Assembly (NCBI RefSeq): GCF_018688495.1
Contig: NZ_CP061320.1
Coordinates: 1,212,586-1,276,585, forward strand
From: Polynucleobacter sp. Adler-ghost
GTDB lineage: Bacteria > Pseudomonadota > Gammaproteobacteria > Burkholderiales > Burkholderiaceae
DNA length: 64,000 nt
Reading direction: 5' to 3'
Every line of letters begins with the position of its first letter. The stretch's first letter is position 1. This document shows positions 59,619 through 64,000 of the stretch, piece after piece. The position numbers and the translations under genes are program-made. The notes beneath the pieces are model-generated. The model saw only the letters and a list, made by a program, of their open reading frames with translations. It did no database searches and had not been told where the DNA came from.

Positions 59619-61217
59619 ATGATGTCCATCAAAAATCAAGACTATGCATTTGTACGCAATAAGCTCCTTAAAAAAGAGGAGATTGCACTACTAGATGTTC
59701 GCGAAGAAGATCCTCATGCACAAGAACATCCTCTATTTGCTGCCAACCTTCCACTATCACGTATTGAGCTTGATGCATTCAGTAAGCTCCCCAGAAAAGA
59801 TGTACCAATTGTCACGCTAGATGATGGCGAGGGGCTAGCGCAATTAGCAGCGGAAAGACTCTCCAAGCTTGGCTATTTAGATGTTTCAGTGTTTAAAGGC
59901 GGCGTTACAGAATGGAAGGCTGCTGGCGGAGAGGTGTTTAAAGATGTGAATGTTCCTAGCAAATCTTTCGGCGAATTTGTGGAATCCAAACGACACACGC
60001 CTTCCCTGTCAGCACAAGAAGTAAAGAAGTTAATTGATGATAAGGAAGATGTGGTGGTGGTGGATGTACGTCGCTTTGATGAATATCAAACCATGAGCAT
60101 TCCTACGGGCATAAGCGTCCCTGGTGCCGAGTTGGTTTTGCGCCTGCCAGAATTGGCACCAAATCCTAAGACCAAGATCATCGTCAATTGCGCAGGAAGA
60201 ACGCGTAGCATCATCGGTACACAATCACTCATCAATGCCGGTATCCCAAATGAAGTGAATGCATTACGCAATGGGACGATTGGTTGGACCTTAGCCGGTC
60301 AGGAACTAGATAAAGGTCAAAGTCGTAAATTCAAAGAGGTTAGCGAGAGTACTGCTGCCAAGGCTGCTGAGCGTGCACGGAACGTTGCCGATCAGGCTGG
60401 GGTGAAGCGAGTTAAGCTCGCCGATATCGAGCAATGGAAGTCTCAGGCTGAACGCACCACGTATTTTTTTGATCCAAGAACGCCTGAAGAATATGAAGCA
60501 GGCCACCTGCCTGGATTTAGATCAACGCCAGGCGGGCAATTGGTCCAAGAAACAGAAATGGTAGCGCCCGTTCGCGGTGCGCGCATTGTGTTATCTGATC
60601 CCGCTAGCGTGAGAGCAAATATGCCAGCTTCATGGCTCGCACAGATGGCTTGGGATGTTTATGTAATTGATGACATCAAAGCAAGTGATCTGACTGAGAA
60701 AGGGGCTTGGATTGCACCTCAGCCGCAAACACCTCAGATTCAAATGGTGGATGTGAATACCGCTTCATCATGGTTAAAGAGTGACGCCAAGACAATTTTC
60801 ATCGATCTGAGCACCCATGCAAACTATGTCAAAGGCCATATCCCTGGTAGTTGGTTTGCTCTACGCTCCCAATTTGTGAGCGCCTTGAAGAATCTTCCTG
60901 CAGGAAATCGCTATGTACTCACCAGCACTACGGGTGATTTAGCCGTATTTGCTGCACAAGAAATTCAAGCGCTCATTCAATCTCTCGCTCAGGCGGAAGT
61001 ACTTGTATTGACTGGAGGTAATGCTGCCTGGGTCAAGGCTGGCCTTGATATTGAAAAAGGGGCGACTCATTTAGCATCACCCCCAATGGATCGCTACAAG
61101 CGACCATATGAAGGGACCAGCGTTGATCCCGCAGCGATGCAGGCCTACCTAGATTGGGAATTTGGTTTAGTAGAACAGCTTGGCAAGGATGGAACCCATC
61201 ACTTTTGGGTACTTTGA
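59619..61217 (+). CDS. protein with four rhodanese domains
   Basis: 532 aa (a second Met follows directly). Four rhodanese-like units at about 5-110, 125-230, 265-360 and 385-490. Only unit 2 has a catalytic Cys (KIIVNCAGRTRS). The others read VTLDDGEG, IVLSDPAS and VLTSTTGD at the same place. A C-terminal helix pair (AYLDWEFGLVEQLG) is conserved in this protein type. It should transfer sulfane sulfur with one active and three binding or structural domains. Confidence 0.85.
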   Translation: MMSIKNQDYAFVRNKLLKKEEIALLDVREEDPHAQEHPLFAANLPLSRIELDAFSKLPRKDVPIVTLDDGEGLAQLAAERLSKLGYLDVSVFKGGVTEWKAAGGEVFKDVNVPSKSFGEFVESKRHTPSLSAQEVKKLIDDKEDVVVVDVRRFDEYQTMSIPTGISVPGAELVLRLPELAPNPKTKIIVNCAGRTRSIIGTQSLINAGIPNEVNALRNGTIGWTLAGQELDKGQSRKFKEVSESTAAKAAERARNVADQAGVKRVKLADIEQWKSQAERTTYFFDPRTPEEYEAGHLPGFRSTPGGQLVQETEMVAPVRGARIVLSDPASVRANMPASWLAQMAWDVYVIDDIKASDLTEKGAWIAPQPQTPQIQMVDVNTASSWLKSDAKTIFIDLSTHANYVKGHIPGSWFALRSQFVSALKNLPAGNRYVLTSTTGDLAVFAAQEIQALIQSLAQAEVLVLTGGNAAWVKAGLDIEKGATHLASPPMDRYKRPYEGTSVDPAAMQAYLDWEFGLVEQLGKDGTHHFWVL

Positions 61218-61222
61218 TAAAA

Positions 61223-61519
61223 GTGATCTATAAAACAATCGCCCTCTTGATATTGGCCTTAGGGCTCTCAGCTTGTGGGCGAGAAACTTACACTACCTGG
61301 TCGTGTACAGATAGCACTGGAACCAAATCTTCTCTGATTCTTAAAAAAGCACAGATGCAGTTTCAGGATCGTCAATACGACTATTGTGGCAGCCTGGGTC
61401 CATTCAGTTATTTTGATCTGAAATGTCCCGCTCAAATTCAGGACTCTAGCAATATCTTTACTACGAGTTCGGGCAAACTCGTCAGTAACACCAATGAATT
61501 TCAGTGCAATGAACTCTAA
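61223..61519 (+). CDS. small lipoprotein, 98 aa
   Basis: GTG start next to the rhodanese stop (TTG at 61214 also possible). Signal with lipobox LGLSAC; the mature part has four further Cys (WSCTDS, YDYCGSL, LKCPAQ, FQCNEL), likely two disulfides. It begins 5 nt after the rhodanese stop and is likely cotranscribed. Function unknown. Confidence 0.65.
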   Translation: MIYKTIALLILALGLSACGRETYTTWSCTDSTGTKSSLILKKAQMQFQDRQYDYCGSLGPFSYFDLKCPAQIQDSSNIFTTSSGKLVSNTNEFQCNEL

Positions 61520-61745
61520 AGAACAAAATCTCCTCAGCCCCAAAAAGCTACTGCTAACTAAATGGACGGCTGTGAAACCCTTACATAAGCGTAAGCACTT
61601 TTTAGTGAGTAAGGTCATTCTTCCGGAGTTGGCTGAGCAGGCGATTGAGTTTGTGGAGCTAGAGGCCGTCTTTGATCAACACATTCGGATCATTCCCTGG
61701 CGTGAACTAAAAGATGCTGAGATCTGGCTTCAGGGCTGGGTATAA
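61494..61745 (+). CDS. TIGR02450 family Trp-rich small protein
   Basis: 83 aa; the ATG at 61509 is also possible. The pattern LSPKKLLLTKWTAVKPLHKRKHFLVSKV...VELEAVFDQHIRIIPWRELKDAEIWLQGW is the whole TIGR02450 signature. Function not known. The start lies inside the end of the preceding lipoprotein gene, so the genes are coupled. Confidence 0.85.
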   Translation: MNFSAMNSKEQNLLSPKKLLLTKWTAVKPLHKRKHFLVSKVILPELAEQAIEFVELEAVFDQHIRIIPWRELKDAEIWLQGWV

Positions 61746-61768
61746 AAAAGCCACCCATCTGGGTGGCT
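61743..61768 (-). terminator. phasin gene terminator
   Basis: On the minus strand AGCCACCC-AGAT-GGGTGGCT then TTTTT(A): a perfect 8-bp stem. It also lies right after the plus-strand TIGR02450 gene stop and may slow both. Confidence 0.8.
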
Positions 61769-61790
61769 GCCAATCCTGCGTAGTGTCTGG

Positions 61791-62318
61791 CTATTTAGAG
61801 GTCTTCTTTGAATCCGAAGATTTTCTCAGATGCTCATCGATATTTTTCTCGGCTGCATCAGCAACTTGATTCACAATTTTACGACCCTCTTTAAACATCT
61901 TCTGCCCAGCAGTTGACATGTCATGAACCACCTTAGATAACTTGTCAGCATGTCCTGGTATTTTGCCTTCAACATCCTCCAGCCAAGTCACCAAAGAACT
62001 ACGAACTTTCTCTAAATGCTTTTCAGTTCCATCAGCCGCATCATCCCCAATGTCCTTAAGAACAGATTTCACTTTCTTTTGATAAACAGTCGCGCGTTTT
62101 GCGGCTTCCTTGGTAGCCAGATCCTGAAGCTCTTTGAGCTTAGCAAGATCATTTTTGGCGGCAGACTTTGCGCTCTCCATCGCATTTTTCATCCCCCACT
62201 GAATCTCTTCAAGGTGGTGGGCACTGAGATCTTTGGCGGCATCCAATAATTTATGGGAATAGGCAAATAGCTCCTTCGCCTTTTCTTGTTGCCATGCTTG
62301 AATATCCTTGTTGTCCAT
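61791..62318 (-). CDS. phasin-like protein
   Basis: 175 aa, wholly helical and without Cys. The pattern of amphipathic helices, rich in Ala, Lys and Asp/Glu (AYSHKLLDAAKDLSAHHLEEIQWGMKNAMESAKSAAK), fits the Phasin_2 family. A C-terminal basic tail (SSDSKKTSK) follows. Phasins coat polyhydroxyalkanoate granules; no synthase is in the window. Family call is moderate. Confidence 0.65.
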   Translation of the reverse strand: MDNKDIQAWQQEKAKELFAYSHKLLDAAKDLSAHHLEEIQWGMKNAMESAKSAAKNDLAKLKELQDLATKEAAKRATVYQKKVKSVLKDIGDDAADGTEKHLEKVRSSLVTWLEDVEGKIPGHADKLSKVVHDMSTAGQKMFKEGRKIVNQVADAAEKNIDEHLRKSSDSKKTSK

Positions 62319-62432
62319 TGCATCTCTCCTTGAGTTAAATAAACATTCTGATCAATTAAAAAGCACACTTCTACTCTATACCCAAATCAGATTCTTGCCA
62401 ATTCCCTACTGTCTTAGCATTAAAATTAAGGT

Positions 62433-62822
62433 ATGAGCGAGAGAAAAAACCCATATGAGATGATTGGTGGTGCAGCGAAGATTGAGGAACTGGTGGATCG
62501 CTTCTACGATTTAATGGCACTAGAAGAACCCTTCGAAGTATTGAGAGCCATTCATCCCCAAGACCTATCGAGCTCCCGAGAAAAGCTCAAACTCTTTTTA
62601 TCAGGCTGGCTAGGAGGTCCAGATATCTACTCCCCCAAGCATGGTCATCCAATGCTACGTGCCAGGCATCTACCCTTCAAGATTGGCCTCAAAGAACGCA
62701 ACCAATGGCTAGCTTGCATGTATCGCGCGATGGAAGACTGCGGAATTGATAGTCAAATTGGCGCACAGCTAGAAGAATCTTTTTTTAATACTGCTGACTG
62801 GATGAGAAACCAGGCTAATTAG
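62433..62822 (+). CDS. group II truncated haemoglobin
   Basis: 129 aa. Fits trHb2: IGGAAKIEELVDRFYDLM with Tyr at B10, RARHLPFKIG with the proximal His, and NQWLACM with the G8 Trp. It binds O2 or NO-type ligands on haem; a role in nitrosative or oxidative stress is typical. It ends with a 4-nt tail-to-tail overlap with the receptor gene. Confidence 0.9.
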   Translation: MSERKNPYEMIGGAAKIEELVDRFYDLMALEEPFEVLRAIHPQDLSSSREKLKLFLSGWLGGPDIYSPKHGHPMLRARHLPFKIGLKERNQWLACMYRAMEDCGIDSQIGAQLEESFFNTADWMRNQAN

Positions 62823-63796
62823 TCTAGCTTAGCTCCAGCTTGCTTTACGGCTTTAGCCCAGCGCGGCATCTCCGCTGCTAGAAATTTAGTAAATTGATCT
62901 GCGCTCAGATAAGCTGGATCGGCGCCTTGCTCAAGCATCCTTTTTTGAATATCGGCAGACTCAAGTGTCTCCTTAAAAGCCTGGCTCAGTTTATTAACCA
63001 CTTCTGCTGGAGTCCCTTTAGGTGCTAAGACTCCATAAAAGCCAACAACCTCTAAGTTTGCAATACCCGTTTCGATCACTGTTGGTGTATTTGCTAGTGC
63101 CGGGTTTCTCTTTGCGCTTGTTACGGCGAGCGCCCTCACCTTCCCTAACTTGGCATAGTTAGCTGCTTGAGGAACTGACTCTGCCATAAACTGCACATGT
63201 CCCGCTATAAGATCGGTGAAGGCTGGAGCGCTGCCCTTAAATGGAATATGCACCATAAAAATACCGGTTTCATTTTTTAACATTTCCGGGACCAGATGGG
63301 AAATGCCGCCATTACCAGCCGAGCCATAATTTAATTTACCGGGATTGGCTTTGGCATAGGCTATAAATTCTTTTAGCGTTTGCGCTGGCACATCCTTGTT
63401 CACTATCAAGGCTAAGGGCTGTTGTGCCGTCCTTGCTATCGGTTGAAATTCTTTTAAAGTCTCATAAGAAGTTTTGGTGTAAACCGCAGGATTAATTACC
63501 ATCGTACCGGTATTAGCCAATAGCAAGGTGTATCCATCAGCGGGAGATTGAGCCACAAATTGCGCTCCTACCGTACCACCCGCCCCCGCTTTGTAATCTA
63601 CGATCACGGGTTGGCCTAAGATGGCTTGTAGCTTTTCAACCAGCAAGCGCATGTGCGCATCAAGCGGTCCACCCGCTGGAAAACCAATAATGACTTTGAT
63701 TGGCTTATCTGGGAATGCAGCTTGGGCGCCAAGAGAGAACCAGAAAGCCAATAAGCTTATGAAGAGGATGACTGCTTTATGGAATAGTTTGTACAT
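62819..63796 (-). CDS. Bug/TctC-type receptor
   Basis: 325 aa with a signal peptide (HKAVILFISLLAFWFSLGAQA). The signature FPDKPIKVIIGFPAGGPLDAHMRLLV and VIVDYKAGAGGTVGAQFVAQS is present. The PAGGPLD loop differs slightly from PGGxxD. Fourth stand-alone receptor of the window; ligand unknown. Confidence 0.9.
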   Translation of the reverse strand: MYKLFHKAVILFISLLAFWFSLGAQAAFPDKPIKVIIGFPAGGPLDAHMRLLVEKLQAILGQPVIVDYKAGAGGTVGAQFVAQSPADGYTLLLANTGTMVINPAVYTKTSYETLKEFQPIARTAQQPLALIVNKDVPAQTLKEFIAYAKANPGKLNYGSAGNGGISHLVPEMLKNETGIFMVHIPFKGSAPAFTDLIAGHVQFMAESVPQAANYAKLGKVRALAVTSAKRNPALANTPTVIETGIANLEVVGFYGVLAPKGTPAEVVNKLSQAFKETLESADIQKRMLEQGADPAYLSADQFTKFLAAEMPRWAKAVKQAGAKLD

Positions 63797-63828
63797 GATT
63801 GAGAAAAATGAATTAAAGCTACATTAGT

Positions 63829-64000
63829 CTAAAGAGAGTTAGCACAAGCAAAGCCGCTAGCCCAAGCCCACTGGAAGTTATGGCCCCCAAGATGTCCCGT
63901 GACATCGACACACTCACCTATGAAATACAAGCCCGGATGATTGCGGGCCATCATTGTTTGACCATCAAGCTCTTTGGTATCGACACCACCCAACATCACC
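63829..64000 (-). CDS. HI0933/YhiN-type flavoprotein, C-terminal end (partial)
   Basis: The minus strand is open from the window edge to a TAG. The product GGVDTKELDGQTMMARNHPG ... LYFIGECVDVTGHLGGHNFQWAWASGFACANSL is the C-terminal FAD-binding segment of the aminoacetone oxidase/HI0933 family, with the G-E-x-x-D-x-x-G-x-x-G-G-(Y/H)-N-x-Q-W-A-(W/F)-x-S-G motif. The rest lies outside the window. Confidence 0.8.
   Translation of the reverse strand, partial: VMLGGVDTKELDGQTMMARNHPGLYFIGECVDVTGHLGGHNFQWAWASGFACANSL

Noticed and set aside
1..64000. Prophage, transposon, integron or CRISPR array
   Set aside because: No integrase, transposase, terminal repeats or regularly spaced repeats were seen; the toxin loci are not accompanied by mobility genes.
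1..64000. tRNA or rRNA genes
   Set aside because: No cloverleaf with the conserved GTTCRANNC arm and no rRNA-like sequence was noticed by eye; a tRNAscan run would be decisive.

Overview
The window looks like a chromosomal segment of a small-genome betaproteobacterium, most probably Polynucleobacter or a close Burkholderiaceae relative. This is inferred from a moderate-GC genome, four stand-alone Bug/TctC-type solute receptors, a trxA-rho-rpmE2 core segment followed by an ArnT-like glycosyltransferase and a MATE exporter, an AddAB-like repair pair, and many very short intergenic gaps with ATGA start/stop overlaps. I saw no rRNA, tRNA, CRISPR array, insertion sequence or integrase.

Positions 1-30 kb are accessory. 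They hold three toxin-antitoxin loci (Xre/RES at 2.3-3.7 kb, TumE-like/winged-helix at 6.6-7.3 kb, HigBA at 12.3-12.9 kb), runs of small uncharacterised genes in tight operons, a WYL-domain regulator (11.25 kb), a bactofilin, HD hydrolases, a DUF4407 membrane protein with two lipoproteins, an unusual K+ channel with two voltage-sensor domains, and a LexA-boxed umuDC pair. The main hidden structure is a 17-bp palindrome, (A/G)GCTCA-N5-TGAGC(T/C). It occurs at seven clear and two weaker sites. Except at 28.5 kb it lies about 42-58 nt upstream of a start codon, and its inner edge is about 10 nt before a -10-like hexamer. One copy sits between the WYL regulator and a divergent operon. I infer a dispersed regulon of about 20-25 mostly unknown genes. 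A second hidden element is a compact multi-hairpin RNA with its own promoter and terminator on the minus strand at 16.44-16.57 kb.

Positions 30-33 kb carry a tartrate/D-malate dehydrogenase-like enzyme coupled to a Bug receptor. Positions 33.6-40.1 kb carry addA and addB. From 40.3 to 45.8 kb is the conserved core (thioredoxin, Rho, ribosomal protein bL31B, glycosyltransferase, MATE transporter).

Positions 45.8-64 kb are a mosaic of metabolic and envelope genes: a glycine-zipper lipoprotein, Bug receptors, DsbB with a small DUF5993 partner, enoyl-CoA hydratase, alpha/beta hydrolase, FAH-family hydrolase, SemiSWEET, cytochrome c5, a ModE-like regulator divergent from a TupA-like tungstate-binding protein, cysteine dioxygenase, RhlE-type helicase, a 3-hydroxyisobutyrate dehydrogenase-type enzyme, a four-domain rhodanese protein, a phasin and a truncated haemoglobin. 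The window ends inside an HI0933-type flavoprotein gene.

Three small genes of 43, 59 and 52 codons are added from direct reading. All assignments come from sequence reading only; no database search was run.
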